A DNA stretch of 64,000 nucleotides from positions 186,001 to 250,000 of the forward strand of contig NZ_JANTHZ010000005.1 of assembly GCF_024752355.1 (NCBI RefSeq), read 5' to 3'. Each line of letters starts with the position of its first letter. The first letter of the stretch is position 1. The DNA is from Ancylobacter mangrovi (GTDB taxonomy: Bacteria > Pseudomonadota > Alphaproteobacteria > Rhizobiales > Xanthobacteraceae). The position numbers and the translations under genes were made by a program. The notes beneath the pieces are model-generated. The model made no database searches, was not told where the DNA came from, and saw only the letters and a list, made by a program, of their open reading frames with translations. Shown here piece by piece: positions 54,976 through 64,000 of the stretch.

Positions 54976-56460
54976 CTAAGCTGACGTATCGATCTGCCGG
55001 CTCCAGCTTTGCGCGAGGCCGGCACCGACCAGGGTCCAGAAGGTAATCGTCACCGCCTGGATCTGAAGGCTGAAGTCGACGATCGCGTGCAGGAACACCT
55101 GCGTGGCAATCGCGAGCGTCACGAGGCAGATCATCGGCCGGCTCTCGCGCCGCATGAGGCCGACCGCGACCATGCCGACCAGCCCACCGGCCAGCGCGAA
55201 GAAGAGGATCGCCCCGGGGAAGCCGAGATCGAACAGCAGCTCGACATAGGTGTCGTGGGCCTTGTCCCAATGCGCCTCCAGCGCAAGGTCGGCGCGGTAG
55301 ACGGCGAACATGCGGTCGAAGCTGCCATAGCCGAAGCCGGTCCAGGGCACGTCCAGCGCCGCCTCGAAGGTCCGGCGGGTGACGTTGAGGCGCATCTCGC
55401 CACCTCCGGCATCCGCCAGCCTCTCGGCGAGGGCGCCGCCATAGACGAACATCAGCAGCGCGCCGCCGGCGACGATGGCGCCGATCAGGCCGAGCATGAT
55501 CGCCTTGCGCCGTGCCAGCAGTCCGATCATCAGCAGCAGCATGACGGCGCCTATCAGCGTCGTCGTCACCCCGGCCCGCGAGGTGGTCCACAGCAGGGCA
55601 ATGCCGATCACCACCAGCGCGACCATGAGCGGCAGGCCCACGCGCGGCGTCATCTCGATCAGCGCCGCGATCCGCTGGGCCCAGGGCACCCCGCGCCCCG
55701 AGCCGGCGCGGCGGTAGCTCTCGAACAGCACGCCGAGCGTGGCTATCACGCCCATCCCGGCATAGGTCGCGTAGTTGTTGCGGTTGACGAAGAACGAGGT
55801 GAGGCTGTCCACATAGGCGACCTTCGGCTCCCACAGCAGGCTGTCGGGGAACAGCAGAAGCAGGACGATGCCGAAGAGCGCGTAGGCGACGGAAATGACG
55901 ATGAAGCTCATCATCAGCAGGTCGGCGCGCAGCCGGTCGCGGCAGAGCTGGAGCGCGAGATAGAAGGCGGCCGCGCAGGTCACGAGCCGCATCAGCCCGA
56001 TCATGCCGGCATCCGGCGCCACCGAAATGCGCCCCTCGACCACGCCGACGAGGGCTATCTGATCCAGATGGCTGCGCGCCAGCGCCCAGAAATCGTTCTG
56101 CCAGCCGGACGGGGCGTAGGGCGTGAGCTGGAACACGATCCAGCCGATCAGTACCGCCAGCAGCACCGCGGCCCAGCCGATGCGCCGGATCGCGACCGGC
56201 CGGCGCCCGCCGGTGACGAGCTTGCCGATCTCGAACGCCGCGAGCAGCGCGCTCAACAAGACGGCGTTGATACTCCAGCTTATCAGGTGGTTGGAGCCGA
56301 GCGGCAGCGGCAGCCAGGCGAGGACCAGCACGAGGCCGGCAAACACGAAATCGTCGACGTTCGCCGCCGGGTCGGATCGCCGGAACAGGCGCGGCCCGCG
56401 CTCCGCGGCGCGCATCCTGGCACGTCCGGAGCTGTCGCGCGTGGACCGCACGGGGCTCAT
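54976..56460 (-). CDS. O-antigen ligase/polymerase family membrane protein (Wzy/WaaL type)
   Basis: A 494-residue inner-membrane protein with about 11-12 hydrophobic segments. The Wzy_C-type features are SFFVNRNNYATYAGMGVIA, LLWTTSRAGVTTTLIG and the large periplasmic loop with GFGYGSFDRMFAVYR and HWDKAHDTYVELLFDLG, which is typical of O-antigen ligase-like proteins. It probably polymerises or transfers the exported polysaccharide. Its start overlaps the stop of the phosphatase gene (ATGA). Ligase and polymerase cannot be told apart by eye. Confidence 0.9.
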   Translation of the reverse strand: MSPVRSTRDSSGRARMRAAERGPRLFRRSDPAANVDDFVFAGLVLVLAWLPLPLGSNHLISWSINAVLLSALLAAFEIGKLVTGGRRPVAIRRIGWAAVLLAVLIGWIVFQLTPYAPSGWQNDFWALARSHLDQIALVGVVEGRISVAPDAGMIGLMRLVTCAAAFYLALQLCRDRLRADLLMMSFIVISVAYALFGIVLLLLFPDSLLWEPKVAYVDSLTSFFVNRNNYATYAGMGVIATLGVLFESYRRAGSGRGVPWAQRIAALIEMTPRVGLPLMVALVVIGIALLWTTSRAGVTTTLIGAVMLLLMIGLLARRKAIMLGLIGAIVAGGALLMFVYGGALAERLADAGGGEMRLNVTRRTFEAALDVPWTGFGYGSFDRMFAVYRADLALEAHWDKAHDTYVELLFDLGFPGAILFFALAGGLVGMVAVGLMRRESRPMICLVTLAIATQVFLHAIVDFSLQIQAVTITFWTLVGAGLAQSWSRQIDTSA

Positions 56461-57215
56461 GTGTGAATCACCTGCACCTGATCGGTTTCAAGTATCACAC
56501 ATGACAGGCGGTTGGTCAGATAGGCGCCGGTATCGACATTGATGCGATTGGGCAGAATTTCCGGTTCCATCTGCGGCGTGTGGCCGTGGACGATGCGCTT
56601 GCCGTGGTCGGCGCGCGAATCGAGGAACACGTCGCGGATCCACATCAGGTCCTCGGGCGACTGCTGCTCGAGCGCCACGCCGGGGCGCACCCCCGCATGG
56701 CAGAAGAAATAGTCGCCGATCTCCACATGGGTGGGAAGGCCGCGCAGGAAGGCGAGATGCGAGGCCGGCATCGCCTCGGTGATCGCCGGGCCGAGTTCGT
56801 CCATCCGCCCGCTCGCCGTGAAGTCGCGCGCGCTCAGGCCGTAGGAGAACAGCGTCTCCACCCCGCCATTGGCGAGCCAGACCTCCCAGTCGAGCCGGCC
56901 GTCCAGCGCCGCGAGGAGCATGGCCTCGTGATTGCCGGTGAGGCAGGTCCAGCCCTGCCCTTCCTGCCCGGCGCGCACGGCCTCGATCACCTCGCGGCTC
57001 TCCGTGCCGCGATCGATATAGTCGCCCAGGAAGACGAGCCGGCTCTGAGTGCGCTGAGGGTCCGTGGCGGAACGGTGCTGCTCGATCCGCTCCAGCAGCA
57101 GCCGAAGGAGATCGAACCGGCCATGGACATCGCCGATGGCGTAGACGCGCTGGCCCTCGGTGATGCGGAACGCTGTGCTCCGCGCCGCCGATTTGCGAGA
57201 GCGGGAAAAGAACAT
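56457..57215 (-). CDS. PPP-family metallophosphoesterase (Ser/Thr-type phosphatase)
   Basis: A 252-residue cytosolic phosphatase with the complete two-metal motif set: GDVHG at 28-32, GDYIDRG at 64-70, GNHE at 94-97, CHAG and a C-terminal HGHT. This is the PrpA/PrpB/ApaH-like branch of PPP enzymes. ATG 57215 is used; a GTG five codons upstream is also possible. Its stop overlaps the start of the Wzy-type gene, tying it to polysaccharide production, where it might dephosphorylate the BY-kinase or another component. Diadenosine tetraphosphatase activity is an alternative. Confidence 0.88.
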   Translation of the reverse strand: MFFSRSRKSAARSTAFRITEGQRVYAIGDVHGRFDLLRLLLERIEQHRSATDPQRTQSRLVFLGDYIDRGTESREVIEAVRAGQEGQGWTCLTGNHEAMLLAALDGRLDWEVWLANGGVETLFSYGLSARDFTASGRMDELGPAITEAMPASHLAFLRGLPTHVEIGDYFFCHAGVRPGVALEQQSPEDLMWIRDVFLDSRADHGKRIVHGHTPQMEPEILPNRINVDTGAYLTNRLSCVILETDQVQVIHT

Positions 57216-57290
57216 GCCTAACCTGGCCACTACCGGCTCGCGAGGCTTCCCGTATCGGAAGCATATGCATCAAGCATGGGGCAACACGGC

Positions 57291-57323
57291 TTAAAATAGA
57301 ACTCCCCGCCGCAGCGGGGAGTT
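57291..57323 (-). terminator. Intrinsic terminator after the beta-barrel gene
   Basis: A perfect 10-base stem (57300-57309 with 57314-57323) with a 4-base loop. On the minus strand it is followed by CTATTTTAAG. It lies 34 bases after the stop of the outer-membrane barrel gene and upstream of the phosphatase gene, so the barrel/secreted-protein operon probably ends here. Confidence 0.85.
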
Positions 57324-57356
57324 CACATCTCGGTAAAAATCGACGACGGCGGATCG

Positions 57357-58646
57357 TCAGTAAGTCAGCGTGATGCCTGCCGTCACGACGCTGCGGTTGT
57401 AGTCCTCAGCACCGTTGATGTTGTCGAAGTTCGTATCGAAGTCCGTGTAGCTGTAGTTCAGCGTCGCCGTGGCGTAACGGTTGATCAGATAACGAAGCTC
57501 GGCACCCATGAAGTAGGTATCGTCGTTACGAGGATACTCTTCATAGTCCTGGTTCTGGTAGTTGAACCAGCCGGACAGCACGATGTTGCGGCGGAGCTCG
57601 TAGTCGAGGCGCACGCCGACTTCGTTGCTGGTGACGGCCGAACCCATGATCCCGTCATAGATGTAGTTCGAGGTCAGGACCTCCTGCAGCGCGGTGAAGG
57701 TCACCGTCGCCAGCGGCGAGACGAACCAGTTGAGGTCCGCGCCGTAGGTCACGCCCGAGGCGCCGTTCAGGTAGCCGTTGTCCGTCGACCAGTCGCGATA
57801 GCCGACATAGGCTTCGCCGCGCAGCAGGCGGGAGGGCTCGAACTTCAGGCCGGTCACGACGTCGTATTCCTCGGCGTCGTAGTTCACGTCCTGCATGTCG
57901 TACCAGTAGTAGCTGCCGCCGACGAACCAGCTCGTGAGCGGGCTGATGTCGTAGCCGACACGCCCGGACACCTGGTAGGTCTGACCGTCGCGGTAGCTCT
58001 GGTCGGTCGGCGCGCCGTCCAGGAAATTGTCGTAGTCGCGATCGCGGAAGTCGAACGTGCCCGTGGTCCAGAGCCGGTTGAACTCCTTGCGGAAGCCGAC
58101 GCCGGCGGTCGTGCGGTCATAGGGCAGCGGCGAGGTGAGGCCCGTATTGGTCTCGTCGTCGCCGGGCAGCTCGTTCAGATGCGCGTAACGGGCATAGCCC
58201 ATCAGCTCGAAGTCCTGCGTGACGTCGAGACGCCCGCGCGAGCCCAGCGACCAGTTCTGATAGTCGGCATCGCTATAGCTGGCGTAGCTTCCGCTCTGAA
58301 AGTAGCCGTCGAACGACAGGAAATGGCGCAGCCAGTCCGACTTCAGCTCGAAGGCCGGCCGCACGGTGAGCACAGCGTCATCCTTCACGTTCGTGCCCGA
58401 CGCGGTGATGTTGCTGTCGTAGCCGCCCGCCAGATACAGCGACGGCAGGAAGATGAAGGAACCGACGGGAACCCCCACCGGGTCGTACCCTTCAGGCTTA
58501 CGGTCGGCCACCGGCGCCATGGACGGATCGACCTCGACCGCCGCACGTGAAGACGCGGGATAATCCGCTGCCAACGCAACGCTGGCGAAGGGTGCAATTA
58601 CTAGACTCGACACGGCTCCGAGAGCCGCAAGGCGCCCCTTTTTCAT
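57357..58646 (-). CDS. Outer-membrane beta-barrel protein (BBP2-like)
   Basis: A 429-residue protein with a signal peptide (MKKGRLAALGAVSSLVIA, cleavage after VALA) and then an alternating, Tyr/Trp/Asp-rich strand pattern throughout, for example FLSFDGYFQSGSYASYSD, SWFVGGSYYWYDMQDVNY and ATATLNYSYTDFDTNF, ending ITLTY with a terminal aromatic residue as in Bam-inserted barrels. It resembles the putative beta-barrel porin 2 family often found in exopolysaccharide loci. It may be the outer-membrane exit or a modifying partner for the polysaccharide. ATG 58646 is used because it starts the signal peptide. Confidence 0.82.
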   Translation of the reverse strand: MKKGRLAALGAVSSLVIAPFASVALAADYPASSRAAVEVDPSMAPVADRKPEGYDPVGVPVGSFIFLPSLYLAGGYDSNITASGTNVKDDAVLTVRPAFELKSDWLRHFLSFDGYFQSGSYASYSDADYQNWSLGSRGRLDVTQDFELMGYARYAHLNELPGDDETNTGLTSPLPYDRTTAGVGFRKEFNRLWTTGTFDFRDRDYDNFLDGAPTDQSYRDGQTYQVSGRVGYDISPLTSWFVGGSYYWYDMQDVNYDAEEYDVVTGLKFEPSRLLRGEAYVGYRDWSTDNGYLNGASGVTYGADLNWFVSPLATVTFTALQEVLTSNYIYDGIMGSAVTSNEVGVRLDYELRRNIVLSGWFNYQNQDYEEYPRNDDTYFMGAELRYLINRYATATLNYSYTDFDTNFDNINGAEDYNRSVVTAGITLTY

Positions 58647-58657
58647 GCCCCCAAACC

Positions 58658-59281
58658 TCACGTATTCGGACTGATATTGCCGGTCTCATCCTTCTGGATG
58701 AAGGTGGTTACCACCTCGACCACGGCATCTTCTGACGTCAGAACCGTCGGCGCCAAGGCGCCGCCCTCGTTGCTGAGCGCCGAATTGAAATTCGTCGCGA
58801 AGTCCGACCCCCGCGACACGTCGGCCGAGGCGAACGCCTGGTTGACCGACTCCAGCGCCGCCTGCGAGACGGGAGACGTCCCCGACGTCTGCTGCCATAC
58901 CGCAACCTGGATCGCGACGCCGGTGGCCAGCGACGCCGTAAGGCTCGAATTCGCGGCCACGCCAGGCACCCCGCCCTTGCTGGCGTCGATGATCGCCCCG
59001 GTGATTTCCTGGGCAAGAGAAGGATTGTTAGCCAGCAGGCTGGCGATCGCATCGGCGAGTTGCGCGCCGGTGGCGCCCGAGCTCACGGCCGCCTGAACCA
59101 GGGCCGCAACCTGGCTCTGCGCCCAATCCGCGCCCGCGCCGGCCGGCGCGGTCGTGTTCGCGATCGCCTGCATTGTCGCCGGCTGCGCTTTGACCGGCGT
59201 GACGATCGAAACGCTCGTCATCGCCACCAAAGCGCCGACACCGGCCGCCAAGGCAGCCCTACGCAGAGCCTTGCTTCTCAT
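58658..59281 (-). CDS. Secreted Ala/Ser/Thr-rich protein of unknown function
   Basis: A 207-residue protein I do not recognise. A signal peptide is clear (MRSKALRRAALAAGVGALVA, cleavage near VKA). The mature part is low in aromatics and basic residues and rich in Ala, Ser, Gly and Thr, with amphipathic helical stretches such as SQVAALVQAAVSSGATGAQL and LADAIASLLANNPSLAQEI, and an acidic C-terminal end. It lies 11 bases upstream of the barrel gene on the same strand, so both are one operon. It may be periplasmic, surface or matrix-associated. Confidence 0.72.
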   Translation of the reverse strand: MRSKALRRAALAAGVGALVAMTSVSIVTPVKAQPATMQAIANTTAPAGAGADWAQSQVAALVQAAVSSGATGAQLADAIASLLANNPSLAQEITGAIIDASKGGVPGVAANSSLTASLATGVAIQVAVWQQTSGTSPVSQAALESVNQAFASADVSRGSDFATNFNSALSNEGGALAPTVLTSEDAVVEVVTTFIQKDETGNISPNT

Positions 59282-59619
59282 GATCGCCCCACCTGCCACA
59301 TGTTATCTGCAAGAGAACGATACCACAGCCACCCTCTGATACTAGTGCAAGAATGTCACACGACGGGCGGCCCATACGTAAATGTCAGGTACATCTTACC
59401 TCCCGGACTCGCTTTGGCGGCCCGCGAAGGTCGGCAGAAATGAAAATCTACTTCGAAATCCAAGATAATCCGGCTCGGAACCCGTGCATTTGATCCGGAT
59501 CATACATGACTGTCGCTGACTGTCCGCAAATGTTTCTCGATTAACACTTCGTTAAACGCACGCGCGGGCGAGCGAGACATAGATTAGATTAAATTCCGCC
59601 ACAGTGAAATACTAGAAGA
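59282..59619. promoter_or_regulatory. AT-richer 338-base intergenic region
   Basis: No coding potential is seen. The DNA is clearly AT-richer than its surroundings. It contains the palindrome TGATCCGGATCA (59491-59502), then TGACTGTC twice with a 10-base period (59507-59514 and 59517-59524), and a run TTAACACTTCGTTAAAC near 59543-59559. It must hold the promoter for the secreted-protein/barrel operon; the repeats are one helical turn apart and could be a regulator site. The gene downstream of it on the other side (59620) ends here. Confidence 0.5.
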
Positions 59620-60369
59620 CTAACAGTTGGCAAGCAGCCGAAGGTAGAATGATGCGGAGGCGAAATCCTGATAGCGCATTTCGCGACGCAACATTGCTTC
59701 CCTGTCGGTACCCCATGCCTCCTCCTGAGTCAGCTCATCTATATGCGCAGCCTGCCACGCCGCTTCGGGACTTAGGTAGCCGCGCCAGACGGCAAGCGCG
59801 ATCAGGGCCGATCCGCTCAATGTTGTCATGAGGTTAAGCCCGGCGAGTCGCAGGGAATCGGTCGGCAGCGCGCGCGCAATCGCTTCGATCGACGATTCGG
59901 GCTGGTCGACGAAACGGATGCCCTCGCTCAGCACGAACACCGCGGCAAACTCATCGCGTGCCCAGGCTAGCAAAGGGTCCCAGTGCTCCGCCTGCCGCGC
60001 CACCAGTCGCGCCGGCCCCTCGGCGCGGTAGCAGATGAGATCACTCCCCGCATACCGCACGATCTCGGCGGCCACCGCCTCGCGCGCAGCCTCCACGCCG
60101 TCCAGCGCGGAGTTGGTTAGCCGCGTCAGCGGCATGCTCAGCGGGTTGATCACCTCCCCCTGCGCCGCCCATTCGCCGGCAAGCGCTTCTGCGAGCGGTC
60201 GGCTCGGCACGGCGAGGAGATTGCGGCCGGGCGTGCGCACCGGGCGGCCGTCCAGTTCCACCCGGTACATGCCCTCCCCCGTCTCCGCGACGCCGGCCTC
60301 CTTGTAGAAGCGCTTCGGCAGCGGCCGCTCGCCCGGCGGCGGAGCGCCGCGCGGCGTCTCACCGCTCAT
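59620..60369 (-). CDS. ATP12-family F1-ATPase assembly chaperone
   Basis: A 249-residue protein of the ATP12 family, which in mitochondria chaperones the F1 alpha subunit and is retained in alphaproteobacteria. Family features are RFYKEAGVAETGEGMYRVEL, LDGRPVRTPGRNLLAVPS, EWAAQGEVINPLSMPLTRL, the HWDPLLAWA segment and the C-terminal DELTQEEAWGTDREA. Its start overlaps the end of the HAD phosphatase gene by 11 bases, so they are co-transcribed. Cytosolic. Confidence 0.92.
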   Translation of the reverse strand: MSGETPRGAPPPGERPLPKRFYKEAGVAETGEGMYRVELDGRPVRTPGRNLLAVPSRPLAEALAGEWAAQGEVINPLSMPLTRLTNSALDGVEAAREAVAAEIVRYAGSDLICYRAEGPARLVARQAEHWDPLLAWARDEFAAVFVLSEGIRFVDQPESSIEAIARALPTDSLRLAGLNLMTTLSGSALIALAVWRGYLSPEAAWQAAHIDELTQEEAWGTDREAMLRREMRYQDFASASFYLRLLANC

Positions 60370-61096
60370 CGGCCGTCTCCGCGCGCTCGGTCCGATCCTC
60401 AGTGGCAGCCGGCGGCGACACGAGACGCAGGCTGTCGGCCCACAGCTCGTCCATCGCCGCCAGCAGGGCCTCGGAATCGGACACCAGCCGCTCGGCGCCC
60501 GAGGAGCGCAGCATCTCCGGGGCGTGATAGCCCCAGGTCACGCCGACGGCGCGGGCGCCGGCCGCGCGAGCCATCACCATGTCGAAGCTGGTATCGCCGA
60601 TCAGCACCGTGTCCAGCGGCGCCGCGCCGACCGCCGCCATCGCCTGCTGCACCATGGCCGGGTGCGGCTTCGAGGGCGCGTCGTCCGCGGTCTGTATGGT
60701 CACGAAGCGGCCCTGGAGCCCGTGATGGCTCAGCACCGCCGCGACGCCGCGCTGCGACTTCCCCGTGGCGATGCCCAGCACCACGTCGTCGCGCGCGGTC
60801 AGATGGTCCAGAACGCGGCGCACGCCGGGGAACAGCGGCTCGGCGAAGTCCGGCTCGGCGCGCAATTCATGGAAGGCCTCGCGATAGAGCTGCGCCAGCC
60901 GCTCGGCGGGAAATTGCGGATCCTCGCCGCCCAGCCGGCGCATGGCCTCCACCAGCGACAGGCCGACGATGCCGAGCAGCGCCTCGCGCGGCGGCAGCGT
61001 CAGGTCCGCACGCGCGAAGGCGCGGGTCATGGCGGCGACGATCACATTCTGGCTGTCGACCAGCGTTCCGTCGCAATCGAACAAGGCGAGTTTCAC
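60359..61096 (-). CDS. HAD-family hydrolase (phosphoglycolate phosphatase-like)
   Basis: A 245-residue HAD phosphatase. Motif I is DCDGTLVDS (Asp nucleophile at residue 7), the cap domain lies at about 15-90, motif II is GIATGKSQRG, motif III Lys is in DDAPSKPHPAM, and motif IV is LIGDTSFDMVMARAAGARAVG. It resembles Gph/PGP-type enzymes but the substrate is uncertain. It is followed by the ATP12 gene in the same operon. Confidence 0.88.
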   Translation of the reverse strand: MKLALFDCDGTLVDSQNVIVAAMTRAFARADLTLPPREALLGIVGLSLVEAMRRLGGEDPQFPAERLAQLYREAFHELRAEPDFAEPLFPGVRRVLDHLTARDDVVLGIATGKSQRGVAAVLSHHGLQGRFVTIQTADDAPSKPHPAMVQQAMAAVGAAPLDTVLIGDTSFDMVMARAAGARAVGVTWGYHAPEMLRSSGAERLVSDSEALLAAMDELWADSLRLVSPPAATEDRTERAETADER

Positions 61097-61151
61097 GATC
61101 TACCCATCCGGCCCGGCGGCGCGAGGCCGCCTGCAACAAGGACAATGCCGG

Positions 61152-61227
61152 TGGTGGGCGGTGACGGGCTCGAACCGCCGACCCTCTCGGTGTAAACGAG
61201 ATGCTCTACCAACTGAGCTAACCGCCC
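61152..61227 (-). tRNA. tRNA-Val (anticodon TAC)
   Basis: A complete 76-base tRNA with encoded CCA. The acceptor stem pairs GGGCGGT with ACCGCCC, the D arm is AGCTCAGTTGGTAGAGC, the anticodon stem TCTCG/CGAGA encloses the loop TTTACAC (anticodon TAC), and the T arm contains GGTTCGAGCC. It lies downstream of hupB, as in many alphaproteobacteria. No integrase gene or duplicated 3' end was seen nearby. Confidence 0.97.
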
Positions 61228-61631
61228 GAAGCACACCGCCCGCGCCACATGCCGCGGGTTCCGGCGAGACGTCGCGCCCGCCCCCTGTCGTCGGGAGCGG
61301 CGCGTCCGCCATAAAGCATCAGTGTGAGGAGGCTTCAAGACCCGAGGCGCCGATGCGGCCCCGGCCTGCCTGCCGGTGCCGGCTCGCCCGGCATCCGGTC
61401 CTCGTCCCCTTCCCGCTCTGTCCCGGTCCTGCGAGGCGGACGGGGCGGCGGGCTGTCGGGACGGTCCGGACGGCCATGCCGCCCGGAGAACGTACCGCCG
61501 TCGCGGGGGCGAGAGGGTCTGTGCAACCTGCTCTCACCTGCGGCACGCCGGGCACCGACCCCGAAGGCTCCCGTCTCGCTGAGACGGCGCCCCGGCCCGT
61601 GCAGCGTGCCGGCCCGCGACTGGAAATCGCG
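61228..61631. other. 404-base intergenic region between tRNA-Val and hupB
   Basis: No gene is supported; short open frames here on both strands have no recognisable features. The hairpin CCGTCTC-GCT-GAGACGG at 61571-61587, 45 bases after the hupB stop, may protect or end the hupB transcript, although no T-tract follows. The tRNA promoter presumably lies near 61230-61290. Confidence 0.5.
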
Positions 61632-61910
61632 TCAGCCGTTCACGACTTCCTTGAGGCCCTTGCCGGGCGTGAACTTCGGGGCCTTCGAGGCCTCGATCTT
61701 GACCGGCTTGCCGGTGCGCGGGTTGCGACCCTCGCGCGCGGCGCGCGTCACGACCGAAAAGCTGCCGAAACCGATGAGCTTCACTTCCTCGCCCGCCTTC
61801 AGAGACGCGGCAATGGCGTCGAAGGTCGCGTCGACAGCAGCCGCGGCGGCAGCCTTGGTCAGCTTGGCCTGCTCGGCCACGGCGGCGACGAGTTCATTCT
61901 TCGTGGTCAT
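61632..61910 (-). CDS. hupB: DNA-binding protein HU
   Basis: A 92-residue nucleoid protein of the HU/IHF family. It begins MTTKNELVAAVAEQAKLTK and has the conserved IGFGSFSVVTRAAREGRNPR arm region and a basic C-terminus. AAGGA lies about 9 bases before the ATG at 61910; the long frame upstream is non-coding. Downstream of lon in the same orientation, the usual alphaproteobacterial order, with a terminator-like hairpin between. Confidence 0.97.
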   Translation of the reverse strand: MTTKNELVAAVAEQAKLTKAAAAAAVDATFDAIAASLKAGEEVKLIGFGSFSVVTRAAREGRNPRTGKPVKIEASKAPKFTPGKGLKEVVNG

Positions 61911-62140
61911 CTGACCGGTCCTTCCCTTGATTGCACAAGAATCGTCGGTTGCATGCATCGACGACGGGCGCGACCCTTTCTCCAAATTGCGGCGAATGCA
62001 AGCGCCATAGGCCAGAAACCCGCACGAATACACGATTTTCAGGCTGTTTCCGGTATCAAGGGGCCGTCGCGGGCTGGCATGCCAGCGCCCGGATTTTAGG
62101 CGCCCGCGACTTTCCGTTGCAGGATTGTCATGGCCCGGGT

Positions 62141-62180
62141 GCAAAATGGAAGCGGCGGCGCCCTTCCGGACGCCGCCGCT
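62141..62180 (-). terminator. Terminator between lon and hupB
   Basis: On the minus strand GCGGCGGCG (62179-62171) pairs with CGCCGCCGC (62160-62152), with inner CC/GG pairs, and is followed by TTCCATTTTGC. It lies 30 bases after the lon stop. hupB therefore probably has its own promoter in 61911-62140, a gap otherwise without visible features. Confidence 0.8.
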
Positions 62181-62208
62181 CGCCATTCTCATCGTGCCCG
62201 GAAGAGGC

Positions 62209-64000
<1,792 letters not shown>

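Noticed and set aside
61152-61227. tRNA-Val as an integration site for a mobile element
   Set aside because: No integrase, no direct repeat of the tRNA 3' end and only core genes are adjacent.
61319-61555. Small open frames between tRNA-Val and hupB
   Set aside because: Composition is Pro/Arg-rich with no ribosome site or recognisable features, and frames are open on both strands, as expected for high-G+C non-coding DNA.

Overview
The window is very G+C-rich, densely packed bacterial chromosome with strong wobble-position bias. Several features point to an alphaproteobacterium, probably Hyphomicrobiales (a Xanthobacteraceae-like organism is my guess, not shown): an icd tail followed by alaS and recA, a GTTC-N7-GTTC LexA box before recA, a lon-hupB-tRNA-Val block, an ATP12-family F1 assembly chaperone, malonate genes with a TRAP carrier, and a MlotiK1-like cyclic-nucleotide-gated K+ channel. 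No insertion sequence, integrase, phage gene or CRISPR array was seen.

Layout. 1-5.4 kb is core: icd 3' end, K+ channel, alaS, recA. 5.6-19.5 kb is accessory catabolism: a small monooxygenase-fold protein, an LVIVD-repeat protein with an unknown partner, then a plus-strand series of COG0523 GTPase, FCD-GntR regulator, cupin, Ldh2-type dehydrogenase, M32 carboxypeptidase, LysR regulator, CaiB/BaiF CoA-transferase, HMG-CoA-lyase-like enzyme and a NitT/TauT-type ABC importer. 19.6-26.5 kb is a malonate module: GntR regulator with a palindromic operator, malonyl-CoA decarboxylase, malonyl-CoA synthetase and TRAP subunits P, Q, M. The products are expected to take up malonate, make malonyl-CoA and decarboxylate it to acetyl-CoA.

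26.5-39.8 kb is histidine utilisation (hutC, hutI-H-G-U-D, hutF, RidA) by the five-step HutF/HutG route that yields formate and glutamate. A flavin monooxygenase and a polar-amino-acid ABC importer sit downstream of hutD. Three sites sharing the core GTCTATACA lie before hutC, between hutI and hutF, and before the monooxygenase, and outline a likely HutC regulon.

39.8-43.5 kb holds opgH and opgG for osmoregulated periplasmic glucans. 43.6-47.8 kb is a second NitT/TauT-type importer, with two different permeases and an FAH-family hydrolase in one operon ending at a clear terminator, and a divergent FCD-GntR regulator. 48.9-51.0 kb is a phosphotransacetylase-acetate kinase pair.

51.1-59.3 kb is a polysaccharide polymerisation and export locus: BY-kinase/co-polymerase, Wza-like lipoprotein, Wzy/WaaL-type membrane protein, PPP phosphatase, outer-membrane barrel and two unknown proteins. 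No glycosyltransferase for a repeat unit is present. 59.6-64 kb returns to core genes: ATP12 chaperone, HAD phosphatase, tRNA-Val, hupB and lon, which runs off the right edge.
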